Made by a program: the position numbers and the translations under genes. Of a stretch of 21,368 nt of DNA, positions 14,097 through 21,368 are shown piece by piece; positions within the stretch are counted from its first letter, which is position 1, and the number at the start of each line of letters is the position of its first letter. The notes under the pieces are model-generated. The model saw only the letters and a list, made by a program, of their open reading frames with translations. It was not told where the DNA came from and searched no databases. Source of the DNA: an uncultured Bacillus sp. (GTDB lineage Bacteria; Bacillota; Bacilli; Bacillales_B; DSM-18226). The DNA is taken from positions 1-21,368 of the forward strand of contig NZ_CAMLDX010000062.1 of assembly GCF_946478885.1 (NCBI RefSeq), read 5' to 3'.

Positions 14097-14414
14097 TACA
14101 GGTGAACATACCGGATAATTTTAATGATCCTGCCTCCTGACCGTGTATCGCTGATTATTTGTGAAGCAGGCAAATCAAGCAGCGTTACTTTTTTTCGTAA
14201 GCAGGAAGTACTATTAATGCGGTTAAGGGGATAAGAGCATTGCGTTCTAAGCCCATTTTCATCCCCTGCTGAACGTCAAGCCTTACAAAGTCTGATTTTT
14301 TTCTAGGAATCGAAATCGTAAACTTTTATTGGACCTTTACTGACAGTTAGTTTCCCTTCTGTCTTCATTTTATACTTCTATCGAAACGAAAATCTTACTG
14401 TCCATTTTAGTGAG

Positions 14415-14443
14415 ATAAAAAAAATCCCCGCCGTGCAGGGATT
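14415..14443 (-). terminator. Terminator after rsiW
   Basis: On the minus strand AATCCCTGC and GGCGGGGATT (14443-14423) form a stem followed by a run of T (ATTTTTTTTATC), starting 6 bases after the rsiW stop. Confidence 0.85.
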
Positions 14444-14448
14444 CAAGA

Positions 14449-15090
14449 TTAGTTGGTAGCTGTTTCATTTTGTTCGTCAAACATATTTATAACATCTTTT
14501 CCAGTATCTTTCACATGGTACCATATCCACTCAAAGACCTCGTTAATTTCTTCGATCTTTCCCGTTACTTTGCCTGCTGAGGCCATATATTGTTCACCAT
14601 TTATGACCGTTACATTTCCGTCCACTTTTCCCTCAATCTTCAGGTTACCATTTTTGACGACAATATCACCCTTCACTACTTCTCCTTCAGGAACGATAAC
14701 GGTGGCATTTTTTACGATTAAATTAGGCTGCTTTGATACAGAAAACTGCTGTTCGCCGCTCCATGCAGACAGGAGACTTCCGCCCATTAGTACAAGGAAC
14801 ATCGACACTGCCGTTAGTAAAGGGTGGCTCATAAACCAGCGTTTCAGCTTCCATCTATGCTTCTTCTCTTCCTTGGGCAACATGGCCATCACATTGGCCG
14901 TAAAATCCGATGACACTTTGATATGAGAAGTGCTCTGCACAAGTGCAATGGCCTTCTTTAACTGATGGAAATGGGTTTTACATTCAAGACAGCTGTTTAG
15001 ATGCTCTCTCAATTTATTTTCATGCTCGGCTGAGATATCTCCATCCAAATACTCATGCATATAATGGATAATTTCTATTGGACATTTCAA
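14449..15090 (-). CDS. rsiW: Anti-sigma-W factor RsiW
   Basis: Membrane protein that holds SigW inactive and is cleaved stepwise under envelope stress to free it. About 213 residues from the TTG at 15090. The N-terminal zinc-binding anti-sigma domain has HxxxCxxC (HLNSCLEC, near residue 33). A single transmembrane span is near 90-110; the outer part contains SVSKQPNLIVKN and repeating KGDIVVKNG/EGKVDGNVTV segments, as in B. subtilis RsiW. Start choice: an ATG at 15114 overlaps the sigW stop but has no good ribosome site; TTG 15090 has AAGG seven bases upstream and gives MKCPIEI, matching where relatives begin. Both remain possible. Terminator directly downstream. Confidence 0.92.
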   Translation of the reverse strand: MKCPIEIIHYMHEYLDGDISAEHENKLREHLNSCLECKTHFHQLKKAIALVQSTSHIKVSSDFTANVMAMLPKEEKKHRWKLKRWFMSHPLLTAVSMFLVLMGGSLLSAWSGEQQFSVSKQPNLIVKNATVIVPEGEVVKGDIVVKNGNLKIEGKVDGNVTVINGEQYMASAGKVTGKIEEINEVFEWIWYHVKDTGKDVINMFDEQNETATN

Positions 15091-15106
15091 AGTTCTCACC
15101 TTCTTA

Positions 15107-15670
15107 TCACACATGTCGTAATTGTTTCCTTAATGCTTCCCGTCCGCGATGAATTCTCGTTTTTACCGTTCCTAATGGGAGATCCAGGATTTCACTAATC
15201 TCATTTAAGGATAATTCCTCGATATATTTTAATACAATAACAGAACGGTATTTTTCTGGTAATTTTGAGATTTCCTTTTGTATTGATTCCTGCAGTTCAA
15301 GACTCTCTACATCATCCTCTGGCAGTGAAGTATTGGCCGGAATATGAGAATACATCGTTAATCCCTCCGTTCCTGCTACTTCCGCATCCAGATAATAATC
15401 CGGTTTCTTTTTCCGTATTCGGTCAATACAAAGGTTCGTGGCGATCCGGTATAACCAGGTCGAAAACTTTAAATTCATATTAAAGCTTTGAATATTCACG
15501 TAAGCTCGAATAAACGCCTCCTGAGCAATATCCTCAGCTTCATGTCTGTTGCCAAGCATTCGAAAAGAAAGTTGAAACACTTTATCTTTGTATAATTCTA
15601 CTACTTCTCCAAATGCATTTCGGTCTCCCTTAAGTACTTGCTGTATTCTCGTTTTCACAAGTGTTTCCAT
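15107..15670 (-). CDS. sigW: ECF RNA polymerase sigma factor SigW
   Basis: 187 residues, the same length as in B. subtilis. Region 2 (about 15-85) has the DIAQEAFIRAY core-binding helix and the STWLYRIATNLCIDRIRKK segment for -10 recognition. Region 4 (about 130-185) has LNEISEILDLPLGTVKTRIH for -35 recognition. It controls genes against antimicrobial peptides and wall-active stress. GGAGG lies 7 bases before ATG 15670. Its promoter carries a SigW-type sequence (15704-15730), so it should activate itself. The stop is close to or overlaps rsiW. Confidence 0.97.
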   Translation of the reverse strand: METLVKTRIQQVLKGDRNAFGEVVELYKDKVFQLSFRMLGNRHEAEDIAQEAFIRAYVNIQSFNMNLKFSTWLYRIATNLCIDRIRKKKPDYYLDAEVAGTEGLTMYSHIPANTSLPEDDVESLELQESIQKEISKLPEKYRSVIVLKYIEELSLNEISEILDLPLGTVKTRIHRGREALRKQLRHV

Positions 15671-15703
15671 TCTTTTACCTCCGCTCTATGCGGCTACTCG
15701 ATA

Positions 15704-15730
15704 TACGAATCGATACCGGAAAAGGTTTCA
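15704..15730 (-). promoter_or_regulatory. SigW-dependent autoregulatory promoter
   Basis: -35 TGAAAC (15730-15725), 17-bp spacer and -10 CGTA (15707-15704), the classical ECF/SigW pattern, about 35 bases before the sigW ATG. Confidence 0.88.
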
Positions 15731-16036
15731 CTTTTTCATCATAAAGTTTTTAACAAATATTCAATCCTTATAAAACCGATGCTCTGCCGGACATTCTACC
15801 ATGTCCTTTTATATAAAAATTTGTCGAACTCTTTGAATTAAGTACTTTTTGAACCCGCTCCTCCTATTACCCTAGCATCATTATTTCATTTTGCCGCACG
15901 GATTACGAGGTTGCTTTTTTCTCTTGGATGTCAAAAGGCCAAGCTACTTCCTACCTATAAGGGTTCATTATATCGGCATACATGCCATTCGCCCTGACTA
16001 AATAGATATGTATTTATCCATAGAACCCTTACAATA
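15731..16036. other. Non-coding stretch upstream of sigW
   Basis: No gene seen. A distant inverted repeat TAAGGGTTC/GAACCCTTA (about 15959 and 16023) is the only structure noticed. Confidence 0.4.
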
Positions 16037-16071
16037 AAAAGCAGTAACTGCCAAAAAGTTACCGCTTTTTT
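16037..16071. terminator. Bidirectional terminator, formerly of the arginase gene
   Basis: AAGCAGTAACT (16039-16049) pairs with AGTTACCGCTT (16057-16067), with T-runs on both strands. It follows the arginase remnant on the minus strand. Confidence 0.75.
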
Positions 16072-16076
16072 CCTTA

Positions 16077-16430
16077 TTATAATAGTTTTTCCCCAAATAA
16101 TGAACCCATTAAAGCAACCGAGATACCTGCTGTTTTATTTTTTTTCATCTAATATTAGATGAACTTCGACAAATTCGGCAAATATGATCATTTCTGCTTC
16201 GACCAGCATCTCCGTTGTCAAATAACTCTCACAGCAGCTGACTCCTTCGTTGACGGATGTCCCAACATCAGGAGCATCAATCGGAACAAGCCCATCTAAC
16301 TCTAATGATAGATGGAAACCATAATCATAATTCTATGGTCTTTCATATATGCCAGCATAGTGGATCGCATTCGATCCCATGTCCAGTCTACACCTCGTCT
16401 GCTTTCAATCATTGGCATCTCATTGATTGA
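16077..16430 (-). pseudogene. rocF: Arginase gene remnant (3' part)
   Basis: The minus strand contains pieces matching the C-terminal third of arginase: FHLSLELDGLVPIDAPDVGT (normally HLSLDLDGLDP.DAPGVGT, with metal-binding Asp), then EMLVEAEMIIFAEFVEVHLI and, in another frame, ALMGSLFGEKLL before a TAA at 16079-16077. The frame change falls at a run of eight A (after GATG); seven A would restore the usual NKTA continuation. Another break lies near 16325, before the HLSLELD segment. The N-terminal two thirds are missing. The sequence upstream of about 16430 has no clear match. It is a dead gene. Arginase next to sigW is, as I recall, a common arrangement in Bacillus relatives. Confidence 0.8.
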
Positions 16431-16440
16431 AGGCTTCCTC

Positions 16441-16590
16441 ACCGCAGGTTCTTTCTCATGCTTTATAGACACTTAGAGTTTTATATTACTAACATTTTAA
16501 ACGTATTTAAGCCAATAATCCAACCTAACAATGCTGTGAATTTTTGCATATAGTCAATGCGAAATAATCGCTCGCATTCAGTCATTACTC
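16441..16590. other. Non-coding stretch
   Basis: No gene, repeat or RNA recognised. It may be unrecognisable remains of the arginase gene. Confidence 0.3.
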
Positions 16591-16591
16591 C

Positions 16592-16640
16592 TAATAAAAA
16601 AACTGGACAATAGATTTATTCGTTCATCTCTTGTCCAGCT
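16592..16640 (-). terminator. Terminator after the HTH/substrate-binding regulator gene
   Basis: On the minus strand CTGGACAA (16638-16631) pairs with TTGTCCAG (16610-16603), followed by a T7 run. Confidence 0.8.
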
Positions 16641-16670
16641 TTTCATTGTGTCAGATTTTCTGACCCCTAA

Positions 16671-17609
16671 CTACTGCTCATAAATCACATTACCGGTATT
16701 TGTAATGTCATACCCCATTGAAAATAAAGCTTCATTCCATTCACGGCTGTTCAAGATTTTCAGCAGTACTTCAATCAGCTCTTCATTTTCCGGGATCTTT
16801 AATATTACTAAATCATACCTCTCTTTAATTAATGGGATGAAATCGGCACCTGTATACGCTGCTGCCTTTTCAATTCCAACCCCTACATCTGCCTCTCCTT
16901 TGGAAACGCTGGCTGCTAATCCTAAATGACTGGTTACTATATTATCATAACCATTCACGGCATCAGGACTGATTTTATTATGCCGCAATTGTTCATCAAG
17001 CAGAACCCTAGCTCCTGAACCAATCTCTCTATTGAGGATTGTTATATCTCCCCTCATCAAATCAGACCATGAAGCTATTTGTTTGGGATTCCCTTTTTGA
17101 ACATAAAATCCGGCCTTTCTAGCCATGATATTGATTACGATAAATGAATGGCTAACCAGAATTTTTTTGACATAAAGCAGATTATACTCCATTGTTTCAC
17201 CATCAAGAAGATGGGTGCCGACAATGTCCACCTCTCCATTGTATAAGCTCATCAATCCGTTTAACGCTCCTGTATACGTTCGAAGCGGCCGGTAATGATC
17301 GGAAGCCCCCTCCATAAACTTTACCAATAAGTCCAAGCAGGAATCCTGGCCACTAATGATAAGGTTCCTTAAGGATTGATTCTGACCTTCATCTGATACA
17401 TGGTGCAAAATAACCGCCGGTGCCGCTGTCACATTTTCCCTTGCATTGTCCTTATAGGCCCGCAGGTCGGATTCATCTACTCTCATTTGCCTACCAACAC
17501 GATATGCTGCCAATTTTCCTTTTTTAATTAAGTCATACACAGTTAATTTCGACACTTTTAAGATTTGTGCAATCTCTTCTATCGTGTGCGATTCATTTTT
17601 ATGCTCCAT
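16671..17609 (-). CDS. yvgK: HTH regulator with molybdate-type substrate-binding domain (YvgK-like)
   Basis: 312 residues. An N-terminal excisionase/MerR-like helix-turn-helix (about 8-50, with IEEIAQILKVSKLTVYDLIK and YRVGRQMRVDESDL) is followed by a periplasmic-binding-protein-like domain (about 75-300) with the features GEVDIVGTHLL, NREIGSGARVLLDEQL and HLGLAASVSKGEADVGVG. This architecture is known for regulators that sense molybdate or a related ligand; B. subtilis yvgK lies beside the molybdate transporter genes yvgL/yvgM as here. Start choice: the ATG at 17609 has GGGGGAAGG just upstream; the longer frame to 17648 does not. A terminator separates it from modB, so it is transcribed on its own. 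It may bind the TTATAA arrays before modA (inferred). Confidence 0.85.
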   Translation of the reverse strand: MEHKNESHTIEEIAQILKVSKLTVYDLIKKGKLAAYRVGRQMRVDESDLRAYKDNARENVTAAPAVILHHVSDEGQNQSLRNLIISGQDSCLDLLVKFMEGASDHYRPLRTYTGALNGLMSLYNGEVDIVGTHLLDGETMEYNLLYVKKILVSHSFIVINIMARKAGFYVQKGNPKQIASWSDLMRGDITILNREIGSGARVLLDEQLRHNKISPDAVNGYDNIVTSHLGLAASVSKGEADVGVGIEKAAAYTGADFIPLIKERYDLVILKIPENEELIEVLLKILNSREWNEALFSMGYDITNTGNVIYEQ

Positions 17610-17777
17610 GTCCCTTCCCCCAATTAATCCTGAGTATTTTGAAATCAATCTGCCAATGCAGGCTTTCCTGTTCTTTTCCTTACTACTATTTTAACGTAAT
17701 AGATAAGATCTTTCAGGGATCGGAATGATCAAAACATCGATTTTGCTAAATAAACAGAACAGAAGGAGAGCATTCAT

Positions 17778-17812
17778 AAAAAGAGGCTTGAGTCATACAG
17801 CTCAAGCCTCTT
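17778..17812 (-). terminator. Terminator after modB
   Basis: AAGAGGCTTGAG (17781-17792) pairs perfectly over 12 bp with CTCAAGCCTCTT (17801-17812), followed by a T-run on the minus strand. Confidence 0.85.
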
Positions 17813-17825
17813 AATTGATTCATAA

Positions 17826-18506
17826 CTATGCTTGCTTTGCCCGGACAGTCAGCATCATGACAAAGGAGATAATCACGATCGATATGACCCAAAGCCAGGC
17901 CATTGTCATATTCCCTGAATCAATAGCTATGTAAATGGCTGTAGGAATCGTCTGTGTTTTCCCTGGAATATTGCCGGCGAACATTAAAGTAGCGCCAAAT
18001 TCCCCTAGGGCACGAGCAAAACTAAGGATACTTCCCGAAATGAGGGCTTTGGAAGCAAGGGGAATGGTAATAAAGAGAAATATTCTCCATTCTCCGGCAC
18101 CATCAACTCTCGCAGCCTCTTCAATATCGGAGTTAACTCCTTCAAACCCTGATTTGGCAGACTGGTAAATCAGTGGAAATGCCACTACTGCTGAGGCTAT
18201 TACAGCTGCCCACCATGTAAAGATAATTGGCTGATGAAAGAGCCATTCAAAAGCCTGCCCGATTGGACTATTTTTCCCAAAGATAACAACTAGAAAGAAA
18301 CCAATCACTGTAGGAGGAAGTACCATTGGCAGCATAAGAAAGGTTTCAAAAACAACCTTTCCCTTGAAATTCCTCCTAGCTAGCAAGCGCCCCGCCAATG
18401 TCCCAATTATTATAACTGTTATACCGGCTATAACGGCTATTTTTAATGAAAGCCAAATGGGTGTGAAGAATTCTTCCATAAAAGCACTATTGAATTGTAA
18501 ATCCAT
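17826..18506 (-). CDS. modB: Molybdate ABC transporter permease ModB
   Basis: About 226 residues with five to six spans. The permease EAA loop contains EEAARVDGAGEWRIFLFITIP (roughly residues 135-155), where the ATPase docks, and RALGEFGATLMFAGNIPG, typical of ModB/CysTW-type permeases. Start choice: ATG 18506, overlapping modA by 20 bases; TTG 18515 (frame open) and ATG 18479 are alternatives, and none has a strong ribosome site, so coupling to modA is likely. Imports molybdate with ModA and an ATPase; no modC is in the operon. Confidence 0.92.
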   Translation of the reverse strand: MDLQFNSAFMEEFFTPIWLSLKIAVIAGITVIIIGTLAGRLLARRNFKGKVVFETFLMLPMVLPPTVIGFFLVVIFGKNSPIGQAFEWLFHQPIIFTWWAAVIASAVVAFPLIYQSAKSGFEGVNSDIEEAARVDGAGEWRIFLFITIPLASKALISGSILSFARALGEFGATLMFAGNIPGKTQTIPTAIYIAIDSGNMTMAWLWVISIVIISFVMMLTVRAKQA

Positions 18507-19305
18507 ATTCTTCAAATACCTTTAATGCCGCATCACTTTGCAGGTAATTATAAAATTCCTTCGCTTCCTTGAAATGCGCTGATTCTTTAATGACTCCTAC
18601 AGGATAAATAATAGGTGTATGCGTCGAAGGATCAGCCGTAGCAACGATTTTAGTTTTATCCGAAATTAAGGCATCTGTTTTGTAGACAATCCCTGCATCA
18701 ACATTTCCCGTTTCAACATATGATAGTACCTGACGTACATCCTTTGCAAATACAACCTTCGATTCAATCTTGTCCCAAACTTGAAGCTTTTCTAGAGATT
18801 CTTTCGCATATTGCCCTGCCGGAACAGTCTCCGGAGTACCGATGGAAAGTTGATTTAATTCAGCTGTAGCCAGATGCTCAAAGCTATTCACTGCTGCATC
18901 CGATTCCTTGGGCACAATTAAAACTAACTCATTTCCAAGTAAATCAACGCCATCTTCCTTAGTTATACTTCCTTCTTCCACCAATTGATCAAACTTATCT
19001 TCTGCAGCTGAGAAAAACAAATCTACTGGTGCACCTTCCGAAATTTGCTTTTGCAATGAACCTGAGCTTCCATAATTGAATTTCAGCGTTACCTCAGGAT
19101 GGTCTTCTTGATAATCTGTTTGAATGACATCCAACGCATCCTTCAAGCTGGCTGCCGCGGAAATTGTTAACTCTACCTTTTCCTTACTATCCGATTGTGC
19201 TTTGTCCTTTGATGAGGACGCATCGGAAGTCTTATTGTCCGTACAGGCAGTTGCAAAAATCAGTAAAAAACAAAGAAAAGCGATCAGTTTTAACCCTTTT
19301 TTCAT
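18487..19305 (-). CDS. modA: Molybdate-binding lipoprotein ModA
   Basis: 272 residues. A lipoprotein signal peptide ends in the lipobox ATAC with the modified Cys at 21, followed by a Ser/Lys-rich linker. The binding domain starts LTISAAASLKDAL, with the oxyanion-contacting serines of the family, and has NYGSSGSLQKQI, EGAPVDLFFSAAE, PAGQYAKESL and GNVDAGIVYKTDA, all typical of ModA. GAGGTG lies five bases before the ATG. It is first in the modA-modB operon, behind the phased TTATAA array at 19326-19383. It probably binds molybdate, possibly tungstate. Confidence 0.95.
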   Translation of the reverse strand: MKKGLKLIAFLCFLLIFATACTDNKTSDASSSKDKAQSDSKEKVELTISAAASLKDALDVIQTDYQEDHPEVTLKFNYGSSGSLQKQISEGAPVDLFFSAAEDKFDQLVEEGSITKEDGVDLLGNELVLIVPKESDAAVNSFEHLATAELNQLSIGTPETVPAGQYAKESLEKLQVWDKIESKVVFAKDVRQVLSYVETGNVDAGIVYKTDALISDKTKIVATADPSTHTPIIYPVGVIKESAHFKEAKEFYNYLQSDAALKVFEEYGFTIQ

Positions 19306-19322
19306 GTCTACACCTCAGTTCC

Positions 19323-19383
19323 TTATTATAATTAATTATAATAAGTTATATTTAGTTATAACTCATTATAAATGATATTATAA
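19323..19383 (-). promoter_or_regulatory. Phased TTATAA array upstream of modA
   Basis: TTATAA occurs at 19326, 19336, 19356 and 19366, with a one-mismatch copy (TTATAT) at 19346, giving five copies at an exact 10-bp step. A further copy is at 19378. Positions 19325-19342 form a perfect 18-bp palindrome, and AGTTATAACT (19354-19363) is another. The region must hold the modA promoter and probably its operator. Confidence 0.6.
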
Positions 19384-19428
19384 TCAATTGGACTGGTCAA
19401 CCATTTTCCTATATCTTTTGTCGTATAC

Positions 19429-20565
19429 CTAAATGCTATACAAAGATTGCAATACCCTTTCACCTTCATCTATGAGAACCCGGTCTTCTGTTTCCACATC
19501 GAAGAAGTGTACCTTGTTCATATCCATTCTAAGTGTAAGAACCTGTCCTGACTTAACCTCCTGCTGAGGATTCAATCGCACAGCCAGCTGTTGATCGGCG
19601 ATATGGGTATAGACAATCGTTTCCGCACCAAAAAATTCAATGACTTCGATTGTGACCTCAAAGACAGAGCCCTTATGTTTTTCTATGTAATTGGATTCAA
19701 CGTACAGATCCTCCGGACGGATCCCAAGGATGATTTCTTTATTCACATATCCTTGTCTTTGTAAATTCCGTCTCATTTTATCAGGGATTTTAATCAAGGT
19801 ATGTCCGATTTTGAAGCCTGCTTCTGTTAAAATACCCATAAAAAAATTCATCGCAGGAGAACCAATAAATCCACCGACAAAAACATTGTTAGGTTTGTTG
19901 TAAACTTCCTTTGGATCACCGGCCTGTTGAATGATGCCATTTTTCATAACAACAAGGCGGGTTGCCATTGTCATTGCCTCTGTTTGGTCATGCGTGACAT
20001 AAATAAAGGTGGTTTGTAAACGCTGATGAAGTTGAATAATCTCTGCCCGCATTTGAACACGAAGTTTGGCGTCAAGATTGGATAATGGCTCATCCATAAG
20101 AAACACTTTAGCATCACGTACAATAGCGCGTCCCAATGCGACACGCTGCTGCTGTCCTCCGGAAAGAGCCTTTGGCTTTCGATCTAGATATCGCTCAAGC
20201 CCAAGAATACGGGCAGCCCTCATGACCCGATGTTCGATCTCTCCCTTTGGAAATTTTCGATTTTTTAATCCAAATGCCATATTCTGATAAACAGTCAGAT
20301 GAGGATAAAGCGCATAATTTTGAAATACCATGGCTATATCACGATCCTTTGGAGGAATATCATTCATCCGCTGCCCATCTATAAAAAGATCTCCTTCTGT
20401 TATCTTTTCCAAACCTGCAATCACCCGCAAAATCGTAGACTTCCCGCAGCCCGAAGGACCGACGAATACGATAAACTCCTTATCCTGAATATCCAGATTA
20501 CAATCCTTTATTGCTGTAACGTTATGATAGACTTTATGGACATGCTGCAGCTGCAATCCAGCCAT
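19429..20565 (-). CDS. msmX: ABC importer ATPase of the MsmX/UgpC/MalK family
   Basis: 378 residues (relatives about 365-370). Walker A GPSGCGKST (36-44), Q-loop FQNYALYPH, signature [16 protein letters not shown], Walker B VFLMDEPLSNLDAKLR and switch His in THDQTEAM form a full nucleotide-binding domain. The C-terminal third is the TOBE/OB regulatory domain (ILGIRPEDL, EFFGAET, MDMNKVHFFD). The family usually energises several sugar importers in trans. No permease gene adjoins it here; the neighbours are modA/modB, which lack an ATPase, and its promoter region shares the phased TTATAA repeats. Start choice: ATG 20565 has AAGGGG nine bases upstream; ATG 20574 is too close to that site. The symbol is by resemblance only. 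Confidence 0.85.
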   Translation of the reverse strand: MAGLQLQHVHKVYHNVTAIKDCNLDIQDKEFIVFVGPSGCGKSTILRVIAGLEKITEGDLFIDGQRMNDIPPKDRDIAMVFQNYALYPHLTVYQNMAFGLKNRKFPKGEIEHRVMRAARILGLERYLDRKPKALSGGQQQRVALGRAIVRDAKVFLMDEPLSNLDAKLRVQMRAEIIQLHQRLQTTFIYVTHDQTEAMTMATRLVVMKNGIIQQAGDPKEVYNKPNNVFVGGFIGSPAMNFFMGILTEAGFKIGHTLIKIPDKMRRNLQRQGYVNKEIILGIRPEDLYVESNYIEKHKGSVFEVTIEVIEFFGAETIVYTHIADQQLAVRLNPQQEVKSGQVLTLRMDMNKVHFFDVETEDRVLIDEGERVLQSLYSI

Positions 20566-20623
20566 TCTTGTCATCCCCTTAAATATCAGTCTTTAACCAG
20601 ACGTTCATTTGAAAATGATGTTG

Positions 20624-20658
20624 TTATACAATTTATAATTATTTATAGCTAATTATAA
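20624..20658 (-). promoter_or_regulatory. Phased TTATAA-like array upstream of the ATPase gene
   Basis: TTATAC (20624), TTATAA (20633), TTATAG (20643) and TTATAA (20653) follow at 9-10 bp steps, resembling the array before modA. A promoter is expected here, but I cannot place a clear -35. Confidence 0.45.
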
Positions 20659-20683
20659 TATATTATCGTTAAATGGCCTATCA

Positions 20684-20807
20684 CAAAAAAATGGCTGTCT
20701 CAACAAGAAAAGTGCCAAGCATCACAATTCAGCGTCTAGTATCCTCTTGCATAAATGTACATTGGATATAGATGAATTGTGGATGCCTGACACCTCATGA
20801 GACAGCC
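20684..20807 (-). terminator. Long hairpin (115 bp) ending the tRNA operon; MITE-like
   Basis: GGCTGTCTCA (20693-20702) pairs with TGAGACAGCC (20798-20807). Further in, segments ending ACAATTCA (20724-20731) and starting TGAATTGT (20773-20780) pair along about 20 bases with bulges, and TCTAGTATCC pairs with GGATATAGA around a 23-nt loop. On the minus strand the stem is followed by ATTTTTTTG, so it can terminate transcripts from the tRNA genes. The length and near-palindromic form resemble a small mobile palindrome. Confidence 0.6.
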
Positions 20808-20821
20808 CTATTTAAGATGAA

Positions 20822-20894
20822 TGAGCCATGAAGGACTCGAACCTTCGACCCTCTGATTAAAAGTCAGATGCTCTACCGACTGAGCTAATGGCTC
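20822..20894 (-). tRNA. tRNA-Lys (TTT)
   Basis: Acceptor stem GAGCCAT/ATGGCTC, D-loop TAGCTCAGTCGGTAGAGC, anticodon loop CTTTTAA with anticodon TTT, T-arm GGTTCGAGTCC. Discriminator A; CCA is not encoded. Confidence 0.97.
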
Positions 20895-20902
20895 AATTAA
20901 AA

Positions 20903-20977
20903 TGGCTGGGCTAGCTGGATTCGAACCAACGCATGACGGAGTCAAAGTCCGTTGCCTTACCGCTTGGCTATAGCCCA
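20903..20977 (-). tRNA. tRNA-Gln (TTG)
   Basis: Acceptor TGGGCTA/TAGCCCA, anticodon loop CTTTGAC with anticodon TTG, T-loop GGTTCGAATCC, discriminator G and encoded CCA. Confidence 0.97.
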
Positions 20978-21042
20978 ATAGTATTTACCAAAATAAAAAG
21001 GACATTTTTATTTTGTCCACTGTTAAAGCGCTTATTCATAAA

Positions 21043-21126
21043 TGGTGGAGGGGGACGGATTCGAACCGCCGAACCCAAGGGAACGGATTTACAGTCCGTC
21101 GCGTTTAGCCACTTCGCTACCCCTCC
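21043..21126 (-). tRNA. tRNA-Tyr (GTA)
   Basis: 84 nt with a long variable arm (class II). Acceptor GGAGGGG/CCCCTCC, anticodon loop CTGTAAA with anticodon GTA, T-loop GGTTCGAATCC, encoded CCA. Confidence 0.97.
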
Positions 21127-21215
21127 GAATAAAACTAAATCTTTAATTCAATAAAAGCGTGCTTCAAAGGCTTTTCTTTCATTAAAGATTTCACCCTCTG
21201 TGGGATGATCAATCA

Positions 21216-21291
<76 letters not shown>

Positions 21292-21295
21292 AATA

Positions 21296-21368
21296 TGGTG
21301 GAGGATGACGGGCTCGAACCGCCGACCCTCTGCTTGTAAGGCAGATGCTCTCCCAGCTGAGCTAATCC
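21296..21368 (-). tRNA. tRNA-Val (TAC), 5' end cut by window
   Basis: D-arm TAGCTCAGCTGGGAGAGC, anticodon loop CTTACAA with anticodon TAC, T-loop GGTTCGAGCCC, 3' acceptor strand and CCA present. The first three bases of the acceptor stem lie beyond the window. Confidence 0.95.

Noticed and set aside
16077..16430. A shortened but functional arginase
   Set aside because: Frames change within conserved motifs, the N-terminal metal-binding motifs are missing and no start with a ribosome site exists.
20933..21154. 73-residue plus-strand ORF
   Set aside because: It runs antisense through tRNA-Gln and tRNA-Tyr; the GGGGRIRTAEP-like peptide is the usual false ORF across tRNA genes.

Overview
The window looks like chromosomal DNA of a low-GC Firmicute of the Bacillus group. 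The main evidence is the conserved leftward gene block sigW-rsiW-cdaA-cdaR-glmM-glmS (15670 down to 8001). It carries a glmS ribozyme before glmS and an autoregulatory-type SigW promoter before sigW. Other Bacillus-like marks are the AGGAGG-type ribosome binding sites, a yvgK/yvgL/yvgM-like molybdate locus, an MsmX-type ATPase and a tRNA cluster (Val-Thr-Tyr-Gln-Lys). All identifications come from reading the sequence and from remembered family features; no database search was run.

Layout. (1) 1-7974, just downstream of glmS, is an accessory region. I read it as a tandem stack of Tn7-like transposons at the attTn7 position: the last right end of one element (1-29), a 1.7 kb element (36-1775) and a 6.2 kb element (1780-7974). 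Their ends share one architecture. Left ends have TGT plus three 20-bp sites at the same spacing, with a bidirectional hairpin around the second site. Right ends have a terminator hairpin and then a tandem array of 20-bp sites running to a terminal ACA. No transposase gene is present. The small element carries a membrane protein and gene remnants. The large one carries a group II intron 3' fragment and a complete resistance-type module: response regulator, histidine kinase, ABC ATPase and an 862-residue FtsX-type permease. An 11-bp repeated operator lies before the transporter. (2) 8001-11669 holds glmS and glmM, which make glucosamine-6-phosphate and glucosamine-1-phosphate for the cell wall. 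glmS has its own promoter and the ribozyme leader. (3) 11794-15730 holds cdaR and cdaA (c-di-AMP synthesis, linked to GlmM) and rsiW/sigW (envelope stress). (4) 16077-16430 is the decayed 3' end of an arginase gene. (5) 16671-19305 holds a HTH/substrate-binding regulator and the modB/modA molybdate transporter. (6) 19429-20565 is an MsmX/UgpC-type ATPase. Its promoter region has 10-bp-phased TTATAA repeats like those before modA, so it may power ModAB. (7) 20693-21368 holds a 115-bp hairpin and five tRNA genes, the last cut by the window edge.

The strongest new observation is the stack of transposase-less Tn7-like elements with built-in terminators, one of them carrying a two-component/ABC transporter module. 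The second is the phased TTATAA arrays linking modAB to an ATPase of the sugar-importer family.
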